Part shown: in pieces, positions 8,886 to 17,490 of the stretch
Layout: every line of letters starts with the position of its first letter
Numbering within the stretch: position 1 is the first letter of the stretch
NCBI GenBank assembly: GCA_040390025.1
Contig: JAZJZD010000001.1
Location: forward strand, 12,401 to 76,400
Direction of reading: 5' to 3'
Source of the DNA: JAVHYG01 sp040390025
Lineage (GTDB): Bacteria; Pseudomonadota; Gammaproteobacteria; Diplorickettsiales; Diplorickettsiaceae
DNA: 64,000 bases
Notes under the pieces: generated by a model
What the model saw: the letters and a program-made list of their open reading frames with translations, nothing else
What the model was told of the DNA's origin: nothing
Databases searched by the model: none
Program-made: the position numbers and the translations under genes

Positions 8886-9197
8886 TTTTTAATAGCCCAT
8901 AAAAAACTATAGATATTTCATTTCCTAAAGTAAAATAGGCGCGCGCAATATGTTATAAATAGCGCTTTTATAGGGATATACCGCTCGTACCTGAAAATGC
9001 GAATCTTTCAAAATTCACGACGAGCGGTATATCCGATTACATGACGGGCAAAAGCTTAGCTTTCACACCGTCATTCAAGAGGAGAATTGCGATTCTCCTC
9101 TTGAAAATCTCCATCGCGAGATGAACACTTTAAATGCTAAATCACATTTAAAGTGTAATGGGTATATTCTAATTATAAAGCCTAATAGGGGGATTTT
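8886..9197. other. 312-bp divergent intergenic region with a mosaic repeat
   Basis: This separates the minus-strand monooxygenase from psd. Positions 8977-9166 are the composite repeat. The AT-rich remainder near 9160-9195 contains TATATT/TATAAA stretches and the AGGGGGA ribosome-binding site of psd at 9187-9193. No gene is seen. Confidence 0.7.
8977..9166 (+). repeat. Mosaic palindromic repeat, copy B (most complete)
   Basis: Modules in order: TATACCGCTCGT...ACGAGCGGTATA stem-loop (8977-9031); linker with GATTACATG; TGACGG...CCGTCA stem-loop (9042-9073); TTCAAGAGGAGAA (9074-9086) paired with TTCTCCTCTTGAA (9093-9105); CTCCATCGCGAGATGAA; ACACTTTAAATG (9125-9136) paired with CATTTAAAGTGT (9145-9156); terminal AATGGGTATA. 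Copy A carries most of these modules in reverse. Confidence 0.85.
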
Positions 9198-10037
9198 TTG
9201 CAAACTTTATTTCAATCTTTGTTACCACAGCATGGTTTATCCCGATTTGCTGGCTGGATTGCCCGCTGTAAACAGCCTTGGATAAAAAATAGACTGATAA
9301 AAAACTTTATAAGGGATTATCAGGTGGATATGAGTTTGGCTGTAAAAGAAAATCCTCATGATTATAGTTGTTTTAATGAATTTTTCACACGCGCTTTAAA
9401 AGCAGAAAAACGTCCTATTGAATCTGATCCTGGCGTGATTGTCTCTCCTGTTGATGGTTCTATTAGTCAATTGGGCGATATAAAGGAAGGTCAGCTTATT
9501 CAGGCGAAGAAGGTAAATTATAGTTTACAAGCTTTATTAGGAGGATCTAATGAGTTGGCAGAACAGTTTCAAAATGGAAAATTTGCTACTTTTTATCTAT
9601 CGCCGCAGGATTATCACCGTGTGCATATGCCTTGTGAAGGAAGTCTAAGAGAAATGATCTATGTGCCGGGCCGATTATTTTCGGTAAACCCACAAACAAC
9701 CGATCAGCTCCCCCAGTTATTTGTCCGCAATGAACGAGTTATTACTTTATTTACAACGCCTGCAGGTTCTATGGCAGTTATTTTAGTTGGCGCTATGCTA
9801 GTGGCTAATATTAGTACAGTATGGGAAGGCGTGGTTGCTCCTGCTACTTTACGACAAATTCGTCGTTGGCATTATTCCGAGAATGCTGTTTTTCTTTCTA
9901 AAGGTAATGAATTGGGTCAGTTTCAATTAGGATCAACCGTTATTATTTTGTTTTCTGCGCATCGTATTCTATGGTCAGATCAACTTAAACCTAACAAGAA
10001 GGTTTGTTTTGGCGAATGCATAGGACAGATAGAATAA
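9198..10037 (+). CDS. psd: Phosphatidylserine decarboxylase proenzyme
   Basis: Converts phosphatidylserine to phosphatidylethanolamine at the inner membrane, the step after PssA (encoded at 15126). The 279-aa length is normal. FYLSPQDYHRVHMP holds the conserved Asp/His of the charge relay. The LGST motif near residues 244-247 is the self-cleavage site, where the Ser becomes the pyruvoyl group of the alpha subunit. The start is TTG (TTG CAA ACT), supported by an AGGGGGA Shine-Dalgarno 5 nt upstream. The gene stands alone, directly after a mosaic repeat that may influence its promoter. Confidence 0.96.
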   Translation: MQTLFQSLLPQHGLSRFAGWIARCKQPWIKNRLIKNFIRDYQVDMSLAVKENPHDYSCFNEFFTRALKAEKRPIESDPGVIVSPVDGSISQLGDIKEGQLIQAKKVNYSLQALLGGSNELAEQFQNGKFATFYLSPQDYHRVHMPCEGSLREMIYVPGRLFSVNPQTTDQLPQLFVRNERVITLFTTPAGSMAVILVGAMLVANISTVWEGVVAPATLRQIRRWHYSENAVFLSKGNELGQFQLGSTVIILFSAHRILWSDQLKPNKKVCFGECIGQIE

Positions 10038-10079
10038 TAAGGTTATACTAGAGTCTGGTTTAGCACGTAGGCATACTCC

Positions 10080-10574
10080 ATGACAATACAAACAGCAAAA
10101 CTCGTTTCTGCGTCGGCTATTCACGATCATACCTACAAGATATTTCCCAATGATCTCAATTCTACTGAGACCGTCTTTGGTGGTTTAATCATGGCAACAC
10201 TCGATAGAGTGGCTTCGGTTGTTGCAGAACGGCATAGTGGGAAATCTTGCGTTACGGCATCGGTGGATGCTATGCATTTTTTACAACCGGCTAAGCGAGG
10301 AGATATATTGATCTTCCAAGCATCTATTAATCGTAGCTGGCAAACCTCTATGGAAGTAGGCGTTCGGGTTTTGGCAGAAGATTACCGTACAGGTGATCGA
10401 CGGCATATGGTTTCAGCCTATTTTACGTTTGTAGCCACTGATGAAAATGGACGTCCAACGGCTGTTCCTCAAGTTATTGCAAAAACCAAAGATGAAAAAC
10501 GTCGCTATGAAGAAGCAGGTTATAGACGAGAGGGTCGGCGTAAAGAAGCAGAAGTGCGGCGCGCGCGGAAATAA
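10080..10574 (+). CDS. Hotdog-fold acyl-CoA thioesterase (YciA/BFIT-like)
   Basis: A 164-aa protein with a single hotdog domain. FPNDLNSTETVFGGLIMATLD is the acyl-CoA thioesterase signature, with the Asn/Asp and the GG helix cap, followed by VTASVDAMHFLQPAKRGDIL. Such enzymes hydrolyse acyl-CoA to free acid and CoA in the cytoplasm. The last 40 residues are highly basic (RRYEEAGYRREGRRKEAEVRRARK region), longer and more charged than in YciA. It lies 42 nt after psd, so it might be co-transcribed with this lipid gene. Confidence 0.85.
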   Translation: MTIQTAKLVSASAIHDHTYKIFPNDLNSTETVFGGLIMATLDRVASVVAERHSGKSCVTASVDAMHFLQPAKRGDILIFQASINRSWQTSMEVGVRVLAEDYRTGDRRHMVSAYFTFVATDENGRPTAVPQVIAKTKDEKRRYEEAGYRREGRRKEAEVRRARK

Positions 10575-10659
10575 GTGTTTTTTAATTAATCTCATTTAAA
10601 CTTTACTCATAGAGATTTTAGAGACGCATTGTTAGAAATAAAAGAAATTTGGAGACAAT

Positions 10660-11436
10660 ATGGCGATTCGAGTAGAGCCTATTTTGGCTTTTAAAGATAA
10701 CTACATTTGGTGCCTTATTAATGACGAAACAAACCATTGTATTATTGTTGATCCTGGAGAGGCAAAGCCTGTTTTAGCTTATCTTAAACGCTTCAAGCTT
10801 TCACTTGATGCCATATTGATTACCCACCATCATTGGGATCATACCAATGGTATAAAAGGGATATTAAACACACATTCTGTTCCAGTTTATGGTCCGGCTA
10901 AAGAAAAAATAATGAGCGTAACCCATCCTGTTGATGAGGGAGATAATGTTCAATTAGCAAATTGGCCGATTACTTTTACTGTACTTGACATTCCTGGTCA
11001 TACGCTTGGACATGTTGCTTATTACGCAGATGGTTTACTTTTTTGCGGCGATACCTTATTTTCCGCAGGCTGTGGCCGGTTATTTGAAGGGACTGCGGAG
11101 CAAATGTTAGCGTCTTTAAATAAGCTGTCAAATCTACCGGATGAGACAAAAATTTATTGTGGCCATGAATATACACTTAATAATCTTCAATTTGCTCAAA
11201 CTGTGGAACCAAATAATCTCCAGATTAAAGAACGTTTAGAAAATGTTCGCGAATTACGCCAAAAGAACTTACCAACGCTTCCTGCTGTATTAGCCAACGA
11301 ACGGCTGATTAACCCTTTTTTACGCTGTGATAATGCAGAGATCGCAGTAAAAATAAAAAAACATAGAGGGAAAAGTTTAGATTCCCTTGCCGAAATATTC
11401 GCTTATCTGCGTCAATGGAAAAATAACTATAAATAG
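10660..11436 (+). CDS. gloB: Hydroxyacylglutathione hydrolase (glyoxalase II)
   Basis: Second step of methylglyoxal detoxification: S-lactoylglutathione to lactate plus glutathione. The 258-aa protein has the metallo-beta-lactamase THHHWDH motif (about 54-60), GHTLGH near 113-118, CGDTLFSAGCGR near 128 and CGHEYT near 167, which together bind the binuclear metal centre. The C-terminal glutathione-binding helix region is present and length matches the family. ATG start preceded by a GGAGA ribosome-binding site. Confidence 0.96.
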   Translation: MAIRVEPILAFKDNYIWCLINDETNHCIIVDPGEAKPVLAYLKRFKLSLDAILITHHHWDHTNGIKGILNTHSVPVYGPAKEKIMSVTHPVDEGDNVQLANWPITFTVLDIPGHTLGHVAYYADGLLFCGDTLFSAGCGRLFEGTAEQMLASLNKLSNLPDETKIYCGHEYTLNNLQFAQTVEPNNLQIKERLENVRELRQKNLPTLPAVLANERLINPFLRCDNAEIAVKIKKHRGKSLDSLAEIFAYLRQWKNNYK

Positions 11437-11462
11437 CTTCTCTTTGCAAATTTAAGCATTGA

Positions 11463-11903
11463 CTATTGATTTAATTGTTCCTGAACTTTTTGACGGAATA
11501 CTAGTGGGTTGGGAACTGCTGGAAATAATTCACCTGAACCTCCAACGCCACGGATACAGATAGAGCCGTAATCCAAAAAACGGCCGAATATACTTTGATC
11601 TACTTCTATGCCTTCTATACGCGTTAATAAGTTCTCAAATGAGTAACGACGGATAAAGCCTAATTTAATAACTACTCGCTGATTTGTAATGCCAAACTCC
11701 GAAGTGAAGTAAGCAACTATGGCTGAAAACCAGCTAAGGAGGGCGACGAGTAAAAAAATTCCAGCCATTAAGTGGAGGCCCCAATAAAAAACTAACAATC
11801 CGGCTAATACGGTAAAGAAAGGCTTAAAAAAAATGATCCAATGAGGACGGCACCGGTAAAATACAAATTCATTGCTTGAAAGTGTTTGGTCGATGTAGCT
11901 CAT
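11463..11903 (-). CDS. PH-domain (bPH2/DUF304-type) inner-membrane protein
   Basis: A 146-aa protein with two closely spaced membrane helices at about 26-66 (IIFFKPFFTVLAGLLVFYWG, then IFLLVALLSWFSAIVAYF). A bacterial pleckstrin-homology segment follows: TSEFGITNQRVVIKLGFIRR, then EIDL-like strands IEGIEVDQSIFGRFLDYGSICIRG. Members of the YdbS/YdbT group have this arrangement; their exact role is not established. It is convergent with gloB (26 nt apart) and divergent from folB. I cannot infer a specific partner. Confidence 0.82.
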   Translation of the reverse strand: MSYIDQTLSSNEFVFYRCRPHWIIFFKPFFTVLAGLLVFYWGLHLMAGIFLLVALLSWFSAIVAYFTSEFGITNQRVVIKLGFIRRYSFENLLTRIEGIEVDQSIFGRFLDYGSICIRGVGGSGELFPAVPNPLVFRQKVQEQLNQ

Positions 11904-11924
11904 GGATAAAACTCTCTTATTATA

Positions 11925-12069
11925 TTGTTTAGCAAAATATAGACAAGGCAGATAACGATTGTCTGCCTTTTCCCGAGAAGCCGCAAGAGGGAAGCTTGGG
12001 AAGTTGGAGAGTCGTATGTTTGCACGAAGCGGTCGCCAAATATAGTTTGCTTTGCTAAGCTAGCCGTCT
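11925..12069. other. Structured intergenic leader between divergent genes
   Basis: AAGGCAGA (11945-11952) pairs with TCTGCCTT (11962-11969) and is followed by TTCC. An outer TTAGCAAA near 11930 can pair with TTTGCTAA near 12050. The segment is visibly richer in G and C than the flanking intergenic DNA. It may be a folB leader hairpin or an unannotated small RNA; I recognise no known RNA family. Confidence 0.35.
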
Positions 12070-12435
12070 ATGCATTGCCAATTAATACTCAATAACCTTA
12101 GTCTAAACGTTAAGTTAGGCCATCTAGAAGAAGAGCGAACCTTACCGCAACAGGTTTTAATTCAATTAAAACTGCAATTTATAGGAATTCCTTCGGCTTG
12201 TATTACGGATGATTTGCAAGGCACGTTTTGCTATGCGGCGCTTTCTGCTGAGCTGCAAAAGTTTTGCGATGCTCGTTCTTTTAAGCTAATTGAATTTTTA
12301 GGTTATCAACTCTATCAGTTCTTGAAGAAGAAAATAGCAGAAATGACTTCTGAAAAAATTAATGTTTTTTTATGCGTGACTAAAAATCCTCCGCTTAGCA
12401 ACCTTGAGCAGTCTAGTTTCTCAATCAGCGATTAA
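12070..12435 (+). CDS. folB: Dihydroneopterin aldolase family protein (FolB-like)
   Basis: Predicted to cleave 7,8-dihydroneopterin in folate synthesis. The 121-aa protein has the FolB layout: LSLNVKLGHLEEERTLPQQV (the Glu-rich substrate loop), DDLQGTFCYAALSAELQKF and RSFKLIEFLGYQLYQF, ending with VTKNPPLSNL, whose Lys aligns with the catalytic lysine. Divergence in the second motif (FCYAAL where most have VDYAAL) leaves some doubt between true FolB and a FolX-like relative. It stands alone upstream of mutS. Confidence 0.82.
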   Translation: MHCQLILNNLSLNVKLGHLEEERTLPQQVLIQLKLQFIGIPSACITDDLQGTFCYAALSAELQKFCDARSFKLIEFLGYQLYQFLKKKIAEMTSEKINVFLCVTKNPPLSNLEQSSFSISD

Positions 12436-12537
12436 ACTTAGGTTTTGGCATAAAGTAATAGTTTATAACGCTAAATAAAATAGAATGGAGCGTCTGAGGT
12501 ATAATTAAATGCCTAGATTGGATACACTATTATAATT

Positions 12538-15129
12538 ATGAAAAACCCAATGGATTTCTCTCAACATACACCCATGATACGTCAGTATCTCAGTATAAAA
12601 GCAAAATATCCGGATAAGCTTTTATTTTATCGTATGGGGGATTTTTATGAATTATTTTATGAAGATGCAATTAAAGCAGCTAAATTATTAGATATAACTT
12701 TAACAAAGCGTGGACAATCGGGTGGTAATGCCATCCCTATGGCAGGCGTACCCTTCCATAGTGTAGAAAGTTATTTAGCGAAACTTGTTAAGCAGGGTGA
12801 ATCTATTGCAATCTGCGAACAAATTTCGGACCCCGTATCTGGAAAAGGGCCTATGGAAAGGCGAGTAACACGAATTATTACACCGGGTACGCTTAGCGAT
12901 GAAGCATTATTAGAAGCACGGCAAACAAATCTTTTACTTTCGCTTAAAGATAAAGAAGCACAGTTTGGCTTAGCCTATTTAGATATGGGGAGCGGCCGAT
13001 TTCATCTCTTACAAGTCAATGGCGAAGAAGCGATAATCAGTGAGTTAGCAAGACTTAATCCGGTTGAATTATTAATCGATGAAACATTTAGTCGTTTGGC
13101 TTTACTAGCACCGTATAAAAATATACGGCGTAGACCCAGTTGGGAATTTGATTTAACAACGGCTACCCATTACCTTTGCCAACAATTCCAAACTCGTGAT
13201 TTAAGTGGCTTTGGTTGTCAAGATTTACCTTTAGCGATTCAAGCAGCGGGGTGTTTGCTCAATTATGCAAAAGATACCCAGCAAGCGGCTGGATTAGCGC
13301 ATATTCAACCTTTACATGTAGAACGACGAGAAGATAGCCTTATCTTAGATGCAACAACACGGCGCAATTTAGAGTTAACGGTTAATCTACAAGGAGGAAA
13401 AAATAATACACTTCTATCCGCTATTGACGAGACCGCGACAGCTATGGGAAGCCGTTTGTTATATCGATGGATACAGCGACCTTTAAGACAGGTTCCATTA
13501 ATTCAAGAACGTCAACAAGCTATTCAACACTTACTAAAGACGCAAGCTTATCCAAGTTTACATAGTGTATTACAGATTATCGGGGATATTGAGCGTATCA
13601 TTACCCGCATTGGCTTAAAATCCGCGAGGCCGCGTGATTTGGTGCAATTGCGTTTAGCTTTAGCAAGTTTACCGGATATTCATAATAAGCTTACTTGCTT
13701 ATACTCTAATGAAGAAAGTAAGACGGATGCTTTACTCATTCGATTAACCCGGGATATCAAAACCTTCCCGAAATTATTTTCTTTATTAAAACAAGCGATT
13801 GTTGAAAATCCTCCGGTTGTTACTCGTGAAGGCGGTGTCATTGCAAAAGGCTATAACGATGAATTAGATGAGTTACAGCAATTGAGTGAGAATGCTGGAC
13901 AATATCTGGTCGACTTAGAAAAACGTGAACGAGAACAGTCGGGGATTAGTACACTTAAGGTTGGCTTTAATCGTGTTCATGGTTACCATATTGAAATAAG
14001 TAAAGGCCAGGCAAAAAATGTGCCACAGCATTATATTCGCCGACAGACTTTGACAAATGCAGAGCGTTTTATCACGCCTGAATTAAAAAAATTTGAAGAT
14101 AAAGCATTGAGCGCGCGTTCCAAAGCATTAAGTCTAGAAAGAAAACTCTATGATGAACTCCTAGATGAATTATTTATATATCTCCATGATTTACAAAGAA
14201 CTACCAACGCATTGGCTCAGTTAGATGTCCTTGTGTGTTTATCGGAGCGCGCAGTGTCGCTTAAACTGGTGTGCCCACAACTAATAAATGACACCGGTAT
14301 CCATATTAAAGGTGGGCGCCATCTGGTTATTGAGCAAGCGATTGATACGCCTTTTGTTGCGAATGATAGCGAATTAATACCAGAAAGAAGTTTATTAGTT
14401 ATTACTGGCCCTAATATGGGTGGTAAATCAACTTACATGCGACAAACGGCCTTAATATGTTTACTTGCCATGACAGGAAGTTTTGTACCCGCCGAAAGTG
14501 TCACTATAGGTGCTATTGATCGTATATTTACTCGAATCGGTGCGTCGGACGATTTGGCAGGTGGGCGTTCAACCTTTATGGTGGAAATGACGGAAACGGC
14601 TTCTATTTTACATAATGCCACTGCACAAAGCTTGGTTATTATGGATGAAATTGGTCGCGGTACAAGTACCTTCGATGGGTTGGCTTTAGCTTTTGCGTGT
14701 GCGGAATATTTGGCAAAAGAAATCAAATGCTATACTTTATTTGCTACGCATTATTTTGAGTTAACAGAGCTTGCTGAAATAATACCAGGAATAGCTAATT
14801 GCCATTTAAAAGCTATCGAACATGAAGATAAAATAGTGTTTTTATATACCGTGAACGAAGGTCCTGCGGATCAAAGCTATGGCTTACACGTGGCACAACT
14901 TGCGGGGGTTCCTAAGACAGTTATTGTGCGAGCTAAAGAGAAGCTAGCAACACTAGAACAAGAGGCCAATTTACCTAATAAAATAGTGCCTTATCCATTA
15001 GCTGCTGAAAAGTCAGTCCCACTTCCAATTATGGAACTGTTGGAGCGTACTGAACCTGATCATTTAGCACCCAAGGAAGCACTTGAGATACTTTATCGAT
15101 TAAAATCCTTGCAAGGAATTAATGTATGA
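12538..15129 (+). CDS. mutS: DNA mismatch repair protein MutS
   Basis: Recognises mismatches and starts mismatch repair with MutL. At 863 aa it is full length. The N-terminal mismatch-reading motif FYRMGDFYELF is near residue 30. The C-terminal ABC ATPase has Walker A TGPNMGGKST (about 622-631), DDLAGGRSTFMVEM (signature), Walker B VIMDEIGRGTSTFDG and the switch FATHYFELTEL. The last 20 residues match the dimerisation helix region. The stop overlaps the start of pssA by 4 nt (ATGA), so the two are translationally coupled although functionally unrelated. Confidence 0.98.
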   Translation: MKNPMDFSQHTPMIRQYLSIKAKYPDKLLFYRMGDFYELFYEDAIKAAKLLDITLTKRGQSGGNAIPMAGVPFHSVESYLAKLVKQGESIAICEQISDPVSGKGPMERRVTRIITPGTLSDEALLEARQTNLLLSLKDKEAQFGLAYLDMGSGRFHLLQVNGEEAIISELARLNPVELLIDETFSRLALLAPYKNIRRRPSWEFDLTTATHYLCQQFQTRDLSGFGCQDLPLAIQAAGCLLNYAKDTQQAAGLAHIQPLHVERREDSLILDATTRRNLELTVNLQGGKNNTLLSAIDETATAMGSRLLYRWIQRPLRQVPLIQERQQAIQHLLKTQAYPSLHSVLQIIGDIERIITRIGLKSARPRDLVQLRLALASLPDIHNKLTCLYSNEESKTDALLIRLTRDIKTFPKLFSLLKQAIVENPPVVTREGGVIAKGYNDELDELQQLSENAGQYLVDLEKREREQSGISTLKVGFNRVHGYHIEISKGQAKNVPQHYIRRQTLTNAERFITPELKKFEDKALSARSKALSLERKLYDELLDELFIYLHDLQRTTNALAQLDVLVCLSERAVSLKLVCPQLINDTGIHIKGGRHLVIEQAIDTPFVANDSELIPERSLLVITGPNMGGKSTYMRQTALICLLAMTGSFVPAESVTIGAIDRIFTRIGASDDLAGGRSTFMVEMTETASILHNATAQSLVIMDEIGRGTSTFDGLALAFACAEYLAKEIKCYTLFATHYFELTELAEIIPGIANCHLKAIEHEDKIVFLYTVNEGPADQSYGLHVAQLAGVPKTVIVRAKEKLATLEQEANLPNKIVPYPLAAEKSVPLPIMELLERTEPDHLAPKEALEILYRLKSLQGINV

Positions 15130-15989
15130 AAAAAAAAGTTTTTTATCTTAATGACGAAACATTTTTGTCTGAACAAAGAGAACAAATGACAGGCTATTCT
15201 TCACAATCTAACGAAAATATAAAAAGTACTGAACCAGAAGAAGGTGACAGGCAGGCTATTTATCGTCGGCGCGGTATTTACTTACTGCCTAATCTATTTA
15301 CGATTGCCGGATTGTTTGCCGGTTTTTATGCCATTGTAACGGCTATGGAGGGTTATTTTAGTAATGCAGCGATTGCTATTTTCGTTGCTATGATTATGGA
15401 TTTTTTTGATGGACGCGTTGCACGTTTAACAAATACACAAAGCGCTTTTGGTGCAGAATTAGATAGTTTATCCGATATGGTGTCTTTTGGTGTTGCCCCG
15501 GCATTGGTGGTTTATAGTTGGTCCTTAGAAAGTTTAGGGAAATTAGGGTGGCTGGCAGCATTTATATTTGCTGCAGCGGGTGCACTACGCCTTGCTCGTT
15601 TTAACACCCAAGCACAAATGACAGACAAACGTTACTTTCAGGGTCTTCCTATCCCCGCAGCGGCTGGTATTTTAGCTAGCATGGTCTGGTTAAGCGTTGA
15701 TTCTGAAATTCCAGGGAATGTAGTGGATATGACCGCGGCTGTTTTAGCCATTTTAACCGCGATTTTAATGGTTAGTAATATCCGTTATTATTCTTTTAAA
15801 GAGATCGATTTGAAAGGTCGCGTTCCTTTTGTGGCAATTTTATTGGTAGTACTGGCTTTTGTTGGCATCTCCTTAGATCCGCCTAAAATACTTTTTTTAC
15901 TCTTTTTTTGCTATGGGCTTTCTGGCCCGAGTTTAACACTCCTCGCATTACATAAAAAACGTGCTTTACGTAAAAAAAACCACCGTTAA
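15126..15989 (+). CDS. pssA: CDP-diacylglycerol-serine O-phosphatidyltransferase
   Basis: Makes phosphatidylserine from CDP-diacylglycerol and serine; Psd then makes phosphatidylethanolamine. The 287-aa multi-pass protein has the CDP-alcohol phosphatidyltransferase signature at about residues 95-117 in the order DG..AR, then G...D...D. Hydrophobic helices run from about 55 to 275. This is the membrane-integral PssA type (Bacillus/Legionella style), not the soluble E. coli PssA. A 50-residue polar N-terminus precedes YLLPNLFTIAGLFAGF; a later start is possible, but the ATGA overlap with mutS favours the start given. Confidence 0.95.
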   Translation: MKKKVFYLNDETFLSEQREQMTGYSSQSNENIKSTEPEEGDRQAIYRRRGIYLLPNLFTIAGLFAGFYAIVTAMEGYFSNAAIAIFVAMIMDFFDGRVARLTNTQSAFGAELDSLSDMVSFGVAPALVVYSWSLESLGKLGWLAAFIFAAAGALRLARFNTQAQMTDKRYFQGLPIPAAAGILASMVWLSVDSEIPGNVVDMTAAVLAILTAILMVSNIRYYSFKEIDLKGRVPFVAILLVVLAFVGISLDPPKILFLLFFCYGLSGPSLTLLALHKKRALRKKNHR

Positions 15990-16022
15990 GCTAGCTCGCC
16001 TCCGTCGTACCGACGAGCTAGT
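15990..16022. terminator. Hairpin between convergent pssA and trpS
   Basis: CTAGCTCG (15991-15998) pairs exactly with CGAGCTAG (16014-16021) around a 15-nt loop. There is no long T-run, so a bidirectional or factor-assisted terminator is suggested by position. Confidence 0.5.
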
Positions 16023-16059
16023 ATCCAGATTTTTGAAGAATGTTTTATATGTTTAAAAA

Positions 16060-17169
16060 CTAAGAAATTATAGATGCTAATTTAAGTTGTCGGTCGAAGT
16101 AATCTTGTTTCATTGCTTTTTTAGCTTTGATTAGTGTCTCTTCTGCGACCTGATTAGCGCGTTCTGTGCCGCGCTTTAAAATATTTAATATCTCTTCGGG
16201 ATCGTTTTCATAAGTTTTTCGCCGTTCACGCATGGGGCGGGTTAATTCCACCAGTACCTCAACAAGTTTACGTTTACAATCAACATCTTTAATTTGGCCT
16301 TTACGATATTGTTCTTCAGCTTCTGCAACCCAGGCTTTATCAGGATTAAAGACCTCATGAAAAATCCATAAAGGGTTATTTTCCGTAGAGCCGGGATCAG
16401 AGGCACGTAATCGTTTTGGGTCGGTATACATCCCCATTACTTTTTTAGATATCGTATCTGCATCATCGCTCAAATAAATGGAATTATTGAGTGATTTACT
16501 CATTTTCGGGAGTACACCATCGGCATTAGGTCCGCCGGTACCGACTAAGCGTTTTACACGGCTTAGTTTGGCTTGGATGATAGGAAATAGTCCCCCTTTT
16601 GTAACATAATCTTTATCTTCAGTTTGTGGATCGACAGCACAATAAACTTGATTAAATTTGCGCGCACATTCACGGGCCATTTCTAAATGAGCGACTTGAT
16701 CTTCGCCGACAGGAACGATTTCTGGGCGAAAAGCAAGGATATCAGCGATTTGGCCTACAGGATATAACAAAAAGCCAAAAGGATAATTATCGCCTAGATT
16801 TTTATTACGTATCTCTTCCTTTATTGTTGGGTTTCTCATAACACGCGGAAATGAAAGTAACATACTGAAAAACCAGCTGAGTTCCGCAATAGCAGGCACT
16901 TCCGATTGAATAAAAATAGTACTTTTTGAAGGGTCCATGCCTACAGAAAGATAATCTAGAGCGATGTCTAAAGTATTCTGGCGTATTTCTTCTGGATGTT
17001 CAGCACGGGTCGTAAATGCATGCACATTAGCAAGAATAAAGTAACATTCATAAGTTTCTTGTAATGCAACACGTGTTTCCAATGAGCCTGCCCAATGTCC
17101 GAGATGAAGCTTGCCAGTAGGCGTATCGCCAGAGAGTAGACGGGGTTTAATTTTAGGTTCTTTAGCCAT
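16060..17169 (-). CDS. trpS: Tryptophanyl-tRNA synthetase
   Basis: Charges tRNA-Trp. Class I signatures are clear: the HIGH-type motif HLGH at residues 22-25 (preceded by SGDTPTGK) and KMSKS near 222-226. The 369 aa are longer than the about 334 of E. coli, the extra length being in the middle (after GEDQVAH) and in the C-terminal helix; this longer form is common in other lineages. ATG start. The upstream region toward 17490 is a divergent intergenic region. Confidence 0.96.
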   Translation of the reverse strand: MAKEPKIKPRLLSGDTPTGKLHLGHWAGSLETRVALQETYECYFILANVHAFTTRAEHPEEIRQNTLDIALDYLSVGMDPSKSTIFIQSEVPAIAELSWFFSMLLSFPRVMRNPTIKEEIRNKNLGDNYPFGFLLYPVGQIADILAFRPEIVPVGEDQVAHLEMARECARKFNQVYCAVDPQTEDKDYVTKGGLFPIIQAKLSRVKRLVGTGGPNADGVLPKMSKSLNNSIYLSDDADTISKKVMGMYTDPKRLRASDPGSTENNPLWIFHEVFNPDKAWVAEAEEQYRKGQIKDVDCKRKLVEVLVELTRPMRERRKTYENDPEEILNILKRGTERANQVAEETLIKAKKAMKQDYFDRQLKLASIIS

Positions 17170-17490
17170 GATTTTGCATTATTGAGCTTCTAATGGACTA
17201 TTCTCGCGGCTTCCTTAAGCTAATTCAAGTTTTTTATCCTTATTTTTATTATAAGTGTAGGGTCTTCTCTACTGTTGGTCTACGCTATGAAGCGTATTTT
17301 TACAGAATATGTACTTTTTTCATACGGTATTCGGTCGTTAATTAATTCTTTCGCAGTATTTGTTATTAAATTAATTTAACACGCTAAAATTTATTTTTTT
17401 TCTATATTTTAATCTAAAAAAACATAGAAAAAACTTAAAAGTTAATTTAACATATAGGGGTAAGTAATTTTAAATTTTTGGAATGACAAC
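17170..17490. other. 321-bp AT-rich divergent intergenic region
   Basis: Contains a small stem-loop TACGCT-ATGA-AGCGTA followed by TTTTT (17281-17301), which looks like an intrinsic terminator on the plus strand. The 11-mer TTAATTTAACA occurs twice (17371-17381 and 17452-17462) upstream of the orphan gene and could be a regulator site. A T-run/ATAGAAAAAA inverted repeat lies at about 17393-17432. No gene is seen. Confidence 0.5.
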
